Below are positions 57,486 to 64,000 of a stretch of DNA of 64,000 nt, in pieces. The stretch's first letter is position 1. Each line of letters starts with the position of its first letter. A model generated the notes under the pieces. The model saw only the letters and a list, made by a program, of their open reading frames with translations. It was not told the DNA's origin and made no database searches. Made by a program: the position numbers and the translations under genes. Origin of the DNA: Ricordea florida (lineage: Eukaryota > Cnidaria > Anthozoa > Corallimorpharia > Ricordeidae); contig OX453279.1 of the NCBI GenBank assembly GCA_949710005.1, positions 14,838,256 through 14,902,255 on the forward strand, written 5' to 3'.

Positions 57486-59739
57486 AGACTCAGACGTAGT
57501 AGGGCGTTGGGCGTTCTGGGACACCCCCCTTAAGGCCTTAACACAACTCCGCCAACCAGCTCTGTCAGCCGCTGTAATTTGTACCTCACTCCAATTCTTC
57601 TATCCAACCTTTTCCCTTTCCCTCTCCGCCGTCCTCCTCCATGTATTCCTTGGTCTGCCCCGTTTTCGTCGCCCTTCCGGTGTCCAGGTTAATGCAGTCC
57701 TGCAGTCATTATTCAGTTCTTTCCTCGTGATGTGGCCGATGAATTTCCAACTGCACCTTTGCACGTCCTCACTGAGGTTTTCCATCTCAGCCATCTTCAG
57801 GACTTCTTTGTTTGTAATTCTTTCCTGCCAGTATATCTTAAATATCCATCTAAGACATCTGCTTTGGAAGACGTCGATTTTGTTTTCATCACTTTTATTC
57901 ATCTTCCATGTCTCACAGCCATACATCAAGACTGGCTTTACCAGTGTCTTATATACCAGCCTGACTTTGACTCGTCGACTGATGCTACTGCTACTCCAAA
58001 TCTTTTTCAATCTCAAGAATACCTCTCTCGCTTTGACTACTCTGTTGTGGATGTCTTCAGTGCCTCTGTCCTCTTTGGAAACTGTAGCTCCCAAGTACAC
58101 AAATCTATCAACATCGTCTATTTCTTGTCCATTTACCTCCACCACATCGTTGTTCCGCGAATTTATTTGTAGCAGTTTACATTTGTCTACATTTACTTTC
58201 AGTCCTACCCTTTCTGCTTCATGGGCCAATTTATCAGTCTTAGTCTGAATGTGCTGCCTTGTCGATGACAAAAAGAGCTATATTATCTGCAAAGTCGAGA
58301 TCCTCTAGCTTTGTGGTGAACTTCCATCTTATGCTGGTGTTCCCCTCTTGCAATGTATTTCTCATTACCCAGTCACCAACTAGTAGGAATAGTAAACCTG
58401 ACATATTACAGCCCTGTTTCACTCCAGTTTTGAAACCATTCTGTTGTATCCTGGCCATCTACTACTGCGCATTGAAAGTCACCATAAAGTGCTTTCACCA
58501 TGTTGATTATCACCGTCCCCAAAAAGTGGGAACTTCTAAGAACTTTAATCTGGAGGTAATGGTCTTGAAGCTTTAAAAGGTGCCATATTAATTTTGTATC
58601 TACCATCCCACCATTTCATTCAGATTGTGAAAAACCTGTACAGCAATATTCACATGATTAAATTTGGGTTACTTTTAAAGACCATTTTCCAAGAATGAAG
58701 GCAATAACAGACACAAGGGATGGGCTCAATGGTTTAACTTCAAATGAATGTTTGACTTCTAACAAACCTCATAATTCCTTCCTCAATGGAGTAAGGTTTA
58801 TTGAGAGCTAAATGTAATAAGGTAATTACAGTACACAGTGAACTAAAGGATAACCTTTTTGTTGTTATGTTTTAGTTGTTTTTGCATATTATGAGGAGTG
58901 GAGTCAAATGGTGGGTGACTTAAAGGAGCAGGCTAAAGAAATGATGCGTCAGTATGAAGAGAGGTGCAAAGAAAAAAAGGTGAACACAGGCCACTTACTC
59001 TGTGGGAAGCCTGCCATTATTTTCTTTCTCATGTCAATTGAATGAATTGTACAGTTTGATTGACTTGTATATCATAATTATGCTTCACTCTTATTTGTGT
59101 CTACCAGAACATGTAAGTTATTCATTTGGTTGTTACTTAAGATGTGAGTAGTTTATAACTTGTTAAGACAAAGCGAAAGGTATAACCCGGTCATGTAGAT
59201 AAAATGAAGATGAAAATACTGTAGATCTCTTCTTTGTCAAGAAGCTATGAGGTGTCATGGACTGGGTGTACAAAGCTGTTCACTTCAGAGGTCATACTAT
59301 TATGCCCCATACTGTATGACTGTGTGGGTCTTAAGCATTGTAATGTTCATTTTGCAGGTGGTCATAGGGAAATGAACTTTTAGCTATGAGAGTTATATTA
59401 CAATACTAGGAATACAGTAAAATAAGAAACGTGTCATCACCAGTAGAAAACAGTGTCATGCTTTGTTCTGCCTTATCACTGAGCAGAACAGTCGAAACTT
59501 GAAGTGTCCTCTGCGTCATGTAGGTACATTACGAGATGATTCTGATTGTTGGAAAGCCACCAGGCAGCGTAATATGCAGTGAAGCTGGAAAGGATCATGA
59601 AGCAGCCAATCTTATCGTCGTTGGATCACGTGGATTAAGCACTGCTAGACGCACTATTCTTGGAAGTGTTAGTGACTACGTAGTGCATCACAGTTCGTGC
59701 CCAATCTGTGTAGTGCCACCTCAAGAATGTAAATCTTGA
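40876..59739 (+). CDS. Universal stress protein (USP4)
   Basis: A complete four-exon gene: 40876-40957, 43925-44014, 58876-58979 and 59524-59739. Phases are 1, 1, 0; the coding length is 492 nt (163 aa). Exon 1 encodes [20 protein letters not shown], exon 2 [15 protein letters not shown], exon 3 [19 protein letters not shown]. Exon 4 has [18 protein letters not shown], fitting G-x2-G-x9-G-S, and [16 protein letters not shown]. It is predicted to be a soluble nucleotide-binding stress protein. Intron 2 is 14.9 kb because of nested transposons (two TTAA MITEs, a Mutator-like MITE, an RT fragment, BEL/Pao, a LINE and an RTE-like fragment), yet all splice junctions remain good. Proper splicing across that intron is assumed. 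Confidence 0.88.
41462..41763 (+). mobile_element. tRNA-derived SINE with 11-bp TSD
   Basis: Flanked by a perfect 11-bp duplication, CCTAAAGGCAA (41451-41461 and 41764-41774). The head has A-box (TAGTGTAGTGGTTAGTGT) and B-box-like (GGAGTTTGAGCCC) sequences. The body contains CACCCAGGTGTATAAATGGG and CCCCGGCCGTGTGGGCC, a conserved-domain type often seen in anthozoan SINEs. It lies in USP4 intron 1. Confidence 0.85.
42196..42949. mobile_element. Fold-back MITE with TTATTATATGGC ends
   Basis: TTATTATATGGC and GCCATATAATAA are perfect 12-bp terminal inverted repeats, with CTGATTGG/CCAATCAG further in. The centre (42500-42640) is a second palindrome built from CCGTACTGGGGAATATTGG and its complement. 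No transposase. In USP4 intron 1. Confidence 0.7.
43318..43590. repeat. AAT/GAT microsatellites
   Basis: Runs of AATAAT with GAT interruptions at 43318-43385 and 43535-43570, separated by unique sequence. Confidence 0.85.
44374..44475. mobile_element. TTAA MITE, copy 1
   Basis: A 102-bp element including TTAA at both ends. TIRs are CCCTTTCACTCCCAAG / CTTGGGAGTGAAAGGG. TTAA targets suggest piggyBac- or Kolobok-like mobilisation. Confidence 0.8.
44488..44589. mobile_element. TTAA MITE, copy 2
   Basis: Same 102-bp element in the same orientation, only 12 bp after copy 1, with one difference seen (GATGAGT versus GACGAGT). Confidence 0.8.
44831..45368. mobile_element. Mutator-like MITE with CTGCAG arrays
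   Basis: A 538-bp element flanked by a perfect 10-bp duplication, TATATGGAAG (44821-44830 and 45369-45378). Ends are CGGTCAGT and ACTGACCG. Each end carries an inverted array of GGACTGCAGACTGCAGACC and GGGGTAAAATGCAGAC units. A 9-11-bp duplication with repetitive subterminal arrays fits Mutator-like non-autonomous elements. Related arrays are at 20288-20460 and 6285-6955. Confidence 0.8.
45395..46440 (-). pseudogene. Retroelement reverse transcriptase C-terminal fragment
   Basis: Starts with [20 protein letters not shown] and [11 protein letters not shown] (RT motifs B and C with the catalytic ADD) at about 46440-46280. It then continues in a 316-aa frame with [42 protein letters not shown] and [16 protein letters not shown] stop and frame change separate the palm from the thumb region. 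The downstream end runs into a poly-C/G tract and the neighbouring MITE. It belongs to an RT family common in cnidarian genomes; I cannot name the clade. Confidence 0.65.
46773..46956. mobile_element. 184-bp near-perfect palindromic MITE
   Basis: Arms of about 85 bp (TGCAGTTATGTACACAACTT...) face each other around AAAACTCAGGCCTGAACATTC. One arm has an extended T-run. Outer ends ATGTAATGACATT/AATGTCATTACAT pair as well. It could extrude as a cruciform. Confidence 0.8.
47055..47059. repeat. BEL/Pao 5-bp target duplication, left
   Basis: GATTG, repeated at 53355-53359 on the other side of the element. Confidence 0.8.
47060..47196 (-). repeat. BEL/Pao 3' LTR, 137 bp
   Basis: Identical by eye over 137 bp to 53218-53354. 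On the minus strand it starts TGGACACGCC and ends GGCTCTTCTA (TG...TA). The purine-rich GGCGGGATA just inside may serve as the plus-strand primer. Confidence 0.85.
47346..53155 (-). pseudogene. BEL/Pao gag-pol polyprotein, two breaks
   Basis: The coding path runs 53155 to 47346. A 78-residue N-terminal part (from 53155) ends at an in-frame TAA (52921-52919). The same frame then continues from about 52918 to 47981 (first Met at 52897, 1638 aa). Order within that ORF: coiled coil (about 140-200), Gag DUF1759 region (about 211-360), zinc knuckle [14 protein letters not shown] (about 455), DUF1758 protease with LLDPAS (about 561), RT with YVDD (about 975), RNase H region, integrase H2C2 zinc site with CVVC (about 1470-1500), and integrase D residues in VDYAG (about 1540) and IWSDN. 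A one-base shift near 47985-48000 moves the integrase Glu ([14 protein letters not shown]) and the C-terminal domain into a second frame (48080-47346). It copies and integrates element DNA when intact. The frameshift is more likely mutational than programmed. Confidence 0.88.
53218..53354 (-). repeat. BEL/Pao 5' LTR, 137 bp
   Basis: Upstream LTR for the minus-strand element and partner of 47060-47196. The duplication GATTG follows at 53355-53359. Confidence 0.85.
53734..54372 (+). CDS. LINE ORF1 with PHD-type finger
   Basis: A 212-aa ORF. Residues about 75-90 read [16 protein letters not shown], which looks like a degenerate 2A-type peptide (D-x-x-x-x-P-G-P). A PHD-like zinc finger follows ([35 protein letters not shown]) at about 96-150, with the Cys4-His-Cys3 pattern complete. 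Such PHD ORF1 proteins precede the endonuclease/RT in CR1-like LINEs and probably act in RNP assembly. It overlaps ORF2 by 158 bp in another frame. The Met chosen may not be the true start. Confidence 0.7.
   Translation: MNFGSLIRWAPYATGVSQNDGYTDSYIDGYIESYIDVVTSCGCRLRYTTLTRKLFLNCRVVLNANCSATFNPELLAITCSGDIHPHPGPEAKTRCSTCTRTIARNHRRVICQACKHQFHFKCCGVSLTFYNKIHSGLISDWMCPECDESIQGIFNFSESFFEDVYHSTPQFEPRGESTVATYARGFIKFIKFRARANKKICRERSYDSALKY
54215..57205 (+). pseudogene. LINE ORF2: endonuclease and reverse transcriptase
   Basis: The first frame (54215-56434, 739 aa) has the endonuclease motifs [35 protein letters not shown] and LSDHTLI, then RT motifs [50 protein letters not shown] and the catalytic [11 protein letters not shown] one-base shift near 56412 moves the thumb region to 56286-56849 ([28 protein letters not shown]). 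A TGA stop follows at 56847. The last block lies at 56945-57205 ([19 protein letters not shown]). The enzyme would nick target DNA and prime reverse transcription there. The copy is dead but nearly full length. Confidence 0.85.
57440..57486 (+). repeat. (ATCT)n LINE tail
   Basis: About nine ATCT units at the 3' end of the LINE, directly abutting the RTE-like fragment. Confidence 0.9.
57493..58606 (-). pseudogene. RTE-like LINE, 5'-truncated RT fragment
   Basis: Minus-strand blocks: 58606-58406 (RT start, [13 protein letters not shown]); 58458-58240 ([20 protein letters not shown] and [13 protein letters not shown]); 58271-57600 ([65 protein letters not shown]). The catalytic motif is FADN rather than FADD, so the last Asp is lost. 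Two frame breaks separate the blocks. The 5' part with the endonuclease is absent, as is usual after incomplete reverse transcription. Confidence 0.8.
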
Positions 59740-59916
59740 TTTTCATCGAGCAGTGGGTATTCGATTTTAACGTGCAATGTGCGTTTTCATTAACATCCAT
59801 TTGTAAGGAATCTCAAGAACAAACAGGTTAAAATGAGAGAATAACTGTAAAAGTATGAACTTTTTGTGGTTAAGGTGAACAAGATCATGAATCTGAATTG
59901 GAATCAAGAGTCACTC

Positions 59917-59922
59917 AATAAA
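59917..59922 (+). terminator. Poly(A) signal of USP4
   Basis: AATAAA 178 bp beyond the USP4 stop codon. Confidence 0.55.
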
Positions 59923-60119
59923 GCAGAAGCTGTCTACACTAAAAGTCAAATTTTAACGTAGTCAACATTATTAGAGGCGTGTTTCGGGCGGTCTTGTACG
60001 TGGCCTTGTTTCATGGTTTGGGTTTCTGACAGGCAACTTGTTAGCCCTAATCTTTTATTCTGTTGAATTTTACGCGGTTCAGCATTACACGCTTGACTCG
60101 AGGTGGCCAAGACATCGCG

Positions 60120-61569
60120 CTAAGTTCTTGGTGCCTGCCTATGCAAGAAGTACAGTGATTTAAGTAAGTTCAACTTTTGTGTAAATGACCGCGCTAGTTC
60201 CGACACATGATAATCCCATCTAAGAGCATTGTCTATCTGGACACCTAAGCATCTTGTAGAAACAGCCTCCTCATTAACATAATCAACCATGTTAATAGCT
60301 TGGTTTGGCCCAGTCAGTTGCCTTCGTCCGCTGAGCAACATAATTATATTCCGTCTTGGTAGGATGGGAGTGAGACAACACCACGTATATAACCCCGCTA
60401 GGACTTCATTTAACTGGAAAGCCACCAGACCATAAGTCGGAGCCGACACATGAACGGTGGTATCGTCTACATACATGCAAAGCTGATGTTTGCCATCTAT
60501 TCCCTCAGTGATGTTGGGCAAGTCATTGCAATAGAGGGAAAAAACGGTGGGGGCAATACACCAAACGTAACTGGCATAGCTTGAGGTTGACACCAATTAA
60601 TCTTTGTCACATGTGTTCTTCCAGAGAGATGATCCTTTATCCAACACCATAAGTCTCCAGCTAAACCAAGACTCTGAAGCTTTCGGAGTAGAACGGAGTG
60701 GGGAATCGCATCAAACGCCTTTCGAAAGCCTACGAAAACCACGCCTACAACATATTTCTTGTCGAGCGCCCGTTATCTTCACTAGCAGCAGCTCGGTAGA
60801 ATGACCTTTCTTGTACGCCCACTGGTTAGGGTTCCCAAGTCCCTGTTCAGTGGACATGCGAGGTAATAGTGGACACTATGCTTATCAGTTTCATCATCTT
60901 TTCTATAGGGTGCTGAAATGTTTGCAGCCTTCCATGTAGCGGCTACAGTGTTACACTTATATTAAACACAGACAACAAAGATGGAATAACTGAGTCACCA
61001 GAGAACTTTAGGGGTTTTGGGGTAACACTGTCGCGTCCAGAGGCTTTATCAGCTCTCAACTTAGCCATCGTACTAGCAATACACTCGTATGATAAATTCA
61101 TGTTCATAACACAAGGCGCGACGGTAGAAACTTTACTTTGAGTCAAGTCGATATTCGGCAGTTCATTTGCCAGTTTTTCGCCGATACTTGAAAGACGCTC
61201 ATTAAGTATGTTCGCCTTGTCCAATTCGGAGGTAGCCGCCTTTCCATCCGCATTTCTGATCCCTAATATCGGGGCAAATGATTTTCCGCTTGTCGCATTT
61301 TTTACCTGTCTCCAGTAGGATTTACAATCCTTCAATTCAATGAACAGTTCCATGTAGTACTTGCTCTTAGATCATAGCCTCACTTCCTTGGTCACTCTAT
61401 TCTGCAACTCGCGATACTCAGCCCACAGATTCGAATCACCCAGACGTTGTGCCTTTTTAAGCGCTTTAAAACGTTTATTTATCAAATGCTGAATTTGCGG
61501 TGCTATCCAAGGTACCGAGATGCTCCTAATTTTAACTTTCTTGTATCCAAACAACGCCACTGCCGCCAA
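60120..61569 (-). pseudogene. LINE endonuclease-RT fragment, decayed
   Basis: Minus-strand blocks in order: 61569-61372 (RSISVPWIAPQIQHLINKRF), 61353-60943 (CKSYWRQVKNATSGKS, LRADKASGRDSVTPKPLKFS), 60742-60497 (FVGFRKAFDAIPHSVLLRKL) and 60596-60120 (CMYVDDTTVHVS, LGVQIDNALRWDYHV). This is the order of a Jockey/CR1-type RT. At least three frame changes break it, and the N-terminal endonuclease is missing. YVDD is intact. Confidence 0.75.
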
Positions 61570-61879
61570 GCAATGAAGTACTCGACAAGATTGGTTCAGA
61601 TGAGTATTCTAATCTAGTTAGTGATTTGTGCTTTTCTTCAGGTCTTGAAGATTGAAGGGAATTTATTAGAACGTAATTATACTGACTGTGTAGAAGGTCA
61701 TAGTGTGGATTGTGTAATTGTGAAGGGTATAGATTAACTGACGAACACTAGTTTATTGAAAATCATCTGTGCTTCTCAAATTGTTCCCAGTGTTATCAAA
61801 GAAGGTTGCAAGATCCTTATTTTACTCCCTTTAACGCACCGTAAAAACAACAAATCTGCTCTAAGCAAAGCTGATTCTG

Positions 61880-62400
61880 TTAACGGCGTCATCTCCGAGC
61901 ACCTAAAAAAGGATCAGTGGTCGAGTGTTCTTCCCCGCCGGCCGTTTTTAACCCCTCTCTGTTTCTATTCAACAAAAAGGGAAAAAGAGGCTGATCCAGG
62001 ATCTTAGGGATGTCTATTTCTTTGTTAAGAAGTCCAAGATTAAGTTCGAAGCCGTGACACCCAAGCATTCCTGGATTGCCTGTCAGCGAGGCATCACATA
62101 GATATTTTTGACTCCGATCAAACATTTTTGGGGTTCTCGTGGGTGTTTGAAAGTGTCAGCAAATATTTTAGAATGACGTTGTTACCGTTCGGGCTTTCCC
62201 TGGGTCGCTACATTTTTTCACTGGGGTTCGAGGCTCTAAGCATCGTTGTTTATCTGGATGATGGTGTCTCTGCCGTCCCAAGTTTCCCTCTACGTGAGGA
62301 ACATTAAAAAGCCGTTAAGTCGGATTTATTGAAATCCGGGTTGTTTCCCAATAAACTTAAAAGTAAGTGGGTCCCAGTCCAGATTGTTTGCTGGCTAGAC
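61880..62400 (+). pseudogene. DIRS-like retrotransposon RT fragment
   Basis: In shifting frames: PPAVFNPLSVSIQQKGKKRL, IQDLRDVY, then an open stretch IDIFDSDQTFLGFSWVFES and KYFRMTLLPFGLSLGRYIF, and VVYLDDGVSAVP with the catalytic Y-L-D-D. The TFLGFSWVF and LLPFGLS strings are characteristic of DIRS-type (tyrosine-recombinase) RTs. A stop precedes IDIF, and a deletion between LGRYIF and VVYLDD has removed residues. No recombinase domain is seen. Confidence 0.65.
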
Positions 62401-62574
62401 ATATCTTCGGACTTCAAGAACAATTGCATGTTTCTACCATAGCACAAAATTCTTCAGATTTTTTCTTAACTCCACATAGACTTAAAAAACCCTCTAAAAA
62501 GAACAAACAAAGCGCAACAGTCCCAAAGGACGTCTATTGTTATCGCTATTGTTTTCTTGCAACAAAGGAGCGTT

Positions 62575-62620
62575 TGCATAATGAAGTAGGGACCTGTGCG
62601 GAAATCTTACCCCATTTTGC
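62575..62620 (+). repeat. Half copy of the GCACAGGTCCC MITE
   Basis: TGCATAATGAAGTAGGGACC then TGTGCGGAAATCTT equals one arm of 24834-24986; the other arm is not found. Confidence 0.65.
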
Positions 62621-62996
62621 TCGTACTGCGGAATCCGATACCCGATAAGAACCCTGGGTCGTTTCACGCCTTACCGCGACACTTCATAAAAGAAAACATT
62701 GCAGAAATTGTATGTTTATAACTACATTTATTAAGCTTTCTTATGATATATGGTTTGTTAGGGATTTATTGAAACTGGCGCGCGTGCGATGTTTTTCCCG
62801 AAGGGTACCCGCGAAGGTGGGAAGTAACCTTAAGCAACCTCTCAAAATGGGGCTGACGTCTTTGTTCAAGGGGCAAACAAGGAACTTGTTTCTGCTCGCC
62901 GTCCCGTTCAGTGCCCCAGCATTGTTTTTGAAACTTGACGGACCTATGATGGCGTGACAATCAGCTGATTTCGTGTCGGTAAGTTCAAACTGCACG

Positions 62997-63329
62997 ATGG
63001 TGAACTACGGCCGCATGTTAGGCTGTACAAACAAGTCAGACAGGGATAAAGACCGCCAATATTATAGATTACTGGCCATTATTGAAAATCAAGGCGATGA
63101 AACGCGAAAATTATCGTGCGAAAGACGTCGAGTTTGGCTGGAAAGCTTGCATCAAAACTTTGCAAACAAGAACCTTAAAAACGTACGGGTTTGCTCTGAC
63201 CACTTCATTTCAGTTGAGGATCTTCAACCATTCCTTTTAGCCAGGAGAGATTATCTCCAGGAGATTATCTCGCCTGATAAAACCGCAAACCAATGGAACA
63301 GCGGGACCTCCTACCGTTTAGGACAATAG
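62997..63329 (+). CDS. THAP-type zinc-finger ORF, first Cys missing
   Basis: A 110-aa ORF from the ATG at 62997: MVNYGRMLGCTNKSDRDKDR, then RRVWLESLHQNF and NVRVCSDHFISVEDLQP. This matches a THAP domain (C-x2-4-C ... C-x2-H, with conserved W and the RVCSDHF box), a DNA-binding module found in P-element-type transposases and host regulators. The first zinc ligand, expected near residue 5, is Gly (NYG instead of NYC), so zinc binding is probably impaired. An upstream in-frame ATG at 62973 exists, but the THAP domain normally starts at the Met used here. Nothing after the THAP domain is recognised. Probably a fragment of a transposon or multicopy gene. Confidence 0.6.
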   Translation: MVNYGRMLGCTNKSDRDKDRQYYRLLAIIENQGDETRKLSCERRRVWLESLHQNFANKNLKNVRVCSDHFISVEDLQPFLLARRDYLQEIISPDKTANQWNSGTSYRLGQ

Positions 63330-63417
63330 ATCAACATTTCCCCGGGAAAAGCATCGCATTGCAACACATTTTTTATCTCGTTCAGTGGAGTTCAATTCAG
63401 AACGACAACGCAATATA

Positions 63418-63561
63418 ATGGGCAAAGACGCCAAGGGCAAAGGCAAAACCCGCGCCAAAAAGGTTAAAGTCGGAAAACGTGCCATTGAAAAACAACACGT
63501 TAACGAATCGATGGACAGCCTAAGAAATACCCTTACTGCTGAAATGAGTTCCCTTGGATAG
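63418..63561 (+). CDS. Short Lys-rich ORF
   Basis: A 47-codon ORF starting MGKDAKGKGKTRAKKVKVGK and ending TAEMSSLG. The N-terminal half is strongly basic, like a nuclear or nucleic-acid-binding leader. Family not recognised. It could be the first exon or leader of a retroelement Gag; there is no splice donor I trust. Confidence 0.25.
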   Translation: MGKDAKGKGKTRAKKVKVGKRAIEKQHVNESMDSLRNTLTAEMSSLG

Positions 63562-63717
63562 GTTTCATGATTTCATGATTTGAAAATTACGCTTCGAGGT
63601 GATTGGTTATGTTTTTGTATCAAGGCGAGCAAATGCATAATGAAAGGAAACCTCGTTTTAACCTTATGTATGACAAATTTAGGTTTGACGGCGACTTCTT
63701 TGAACGAAACCTGGATG

Positions 63718-63999
63718 CTAGCGTGGAAAGGAGTACGAAGAGGCAAAAGCTGCAATATTGACTCGGCCAGCAAGCTGTTGATTGAGCTCATCTCTATCGG
63801 CAATGCTCCAGTGTTTGGGGCCGTTAGTGTCGCATTCTTCTTTTTCTTCATCGTTTTCGCCAGATTCCGACGAAGAATCTTGTTCGCAACCTGCACTGGC
63901 GTTGACTTTGATTTTTAAGCTACTTGCTCCAAGGATATTCGAACGCTCAGGATCTTCAGCAGATGCCGAGATTTTCGAAGGTGTTTGCTCAAACCAAGA
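63718..63999 (-). CDS. Unidentified ORF, open at window edge
   Basis: On the minus strand an open frame enters at the window end and runs to TAG at 63720-63718. It reads SWFEQTPSKISASAEDPERS, then an acidic block CEQDSSSESGENDEEKEE, then HWSIADRDELNQQLAGRV and FASSYSFPR. The acidic low-complexity block suggests a flexible regulatory or Gag-like region. Not recognised. It lies tail to tail with the short Lys-rich ORF. Confidence 0.35.
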   Translation of the reverse strand, partial: SWFEQTPSKISASAEDPERSNILGASSLKIKVNASAGCEQDSSSESGENDEEKEECDTNGPKHWSIADRDELNQQLAGRVNIAAFASSYSFPR

Positions 64000-64000
64000 G

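Larger units (their letters stand above)
53360..57486 (+). mobile_element. CR1/L2-type LINE with microsatellite tail
   Basis: A non-LTR retrotransposon with a PHD-type ORF1, an apurinic-type endonuclease plus RT ORF2, a 3' coding end ([28 protein letters not shown]) and an ATCT tandem tail after AATAAAGTTTCT (57440-57486). The left boundary is uncertain; BEL/Pao abuts at 53354. Several frame changes and stops make it inactive. Confidence 0.8.

Overview
The window is animal nuclear DNA, most likely from an anthozoan cnidarian (a hexacoral such as a stony coral). This is inferred from gene content: split universal stress protein (USP) genes with GT-AG introns, PHD-type LINEs, BEL/Pao, DIRS, Harbinger and hAT-like elements, tRNA-derived SINEs, and repeat-gene families familiar from coral genomes. 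No prokaryotic operon, rRNA gene or CRISPR array is present.

The host genes form a USP cluster. USP1 (+) has only its last two exons here (1427-3447). USP2 (-) is complete at 17773-12626, USP3 (+) at 20780-29784 and USP4 (+) at 40876-59739. The three complete genes share one architecture of four coding exons with intron phases 1-1-0, encoding 163-169 aa with the nucleotide-binding signature G-x2-G-x9-G-S near the C-terminus. They look like local duplicates. Almost all remaining sequence is introns and intergenic DNA loaded with transposable elements.

Layout. 1-3.4 kb: USP1 3' end. 4.5-8.0 kb: TIR and fold-back repeats. 8.1-10.8 kb: a 2.7-kb element with 86-bp TIRs and a perfect 9-bp target-site duplication (TSD). 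It carries the 5' part of a RecQ-like helicase gene and, facing it, the 5' part of a Cys-pair (ZAD-like) gene; a 66-bp relative is nested inside with its own perfect 9-bp TSD. 11.9 kb: tRNA-SINE. 12.6-17.8 kb: USP2, with MITEs and a tandem duplication in intron 1. 18-20.8 kb: repeats, then the USP3 promoter. 20.8-29.8 kb: USP3, hosting a structurally intact Harbinger transposon (21063-24494) in intron 1 and an inverted duplication around an hAT-like element with a CGGBP1-like zinc-finger ORF in intron 3. 30.3-31.1 kb: a deleted Harbinger derivative. 34.7-36.6 kb: a decayed C2H2-type multicopy gene. 38-40.7 kb: SINE and LINE remnants. 40.9-59.7 kb: USP4, whose 14.9-kb intron 2 holds MITEs, a reverse transcriptase (RT) fragment, a BEL/Pao element with identical 137-bp LTRs and 5-bp TSD (47060-53354), a PHD/endonuclease/RT LINE (about 53.4-57.5 kb) and an RTE-like fragment. 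60.1-64 kb: LINE and DIRS remnants, a THAP-like ORF and an unidentified ORF at the edge.

USPs are small cytosolic nucleotide-binding stress proteins, so the cluster probably serves stress physiology. The transposons are not functionally linked to it, except that they inflate introns. Everything was read by eye; family assignments rest on motifs, and no database search was run.
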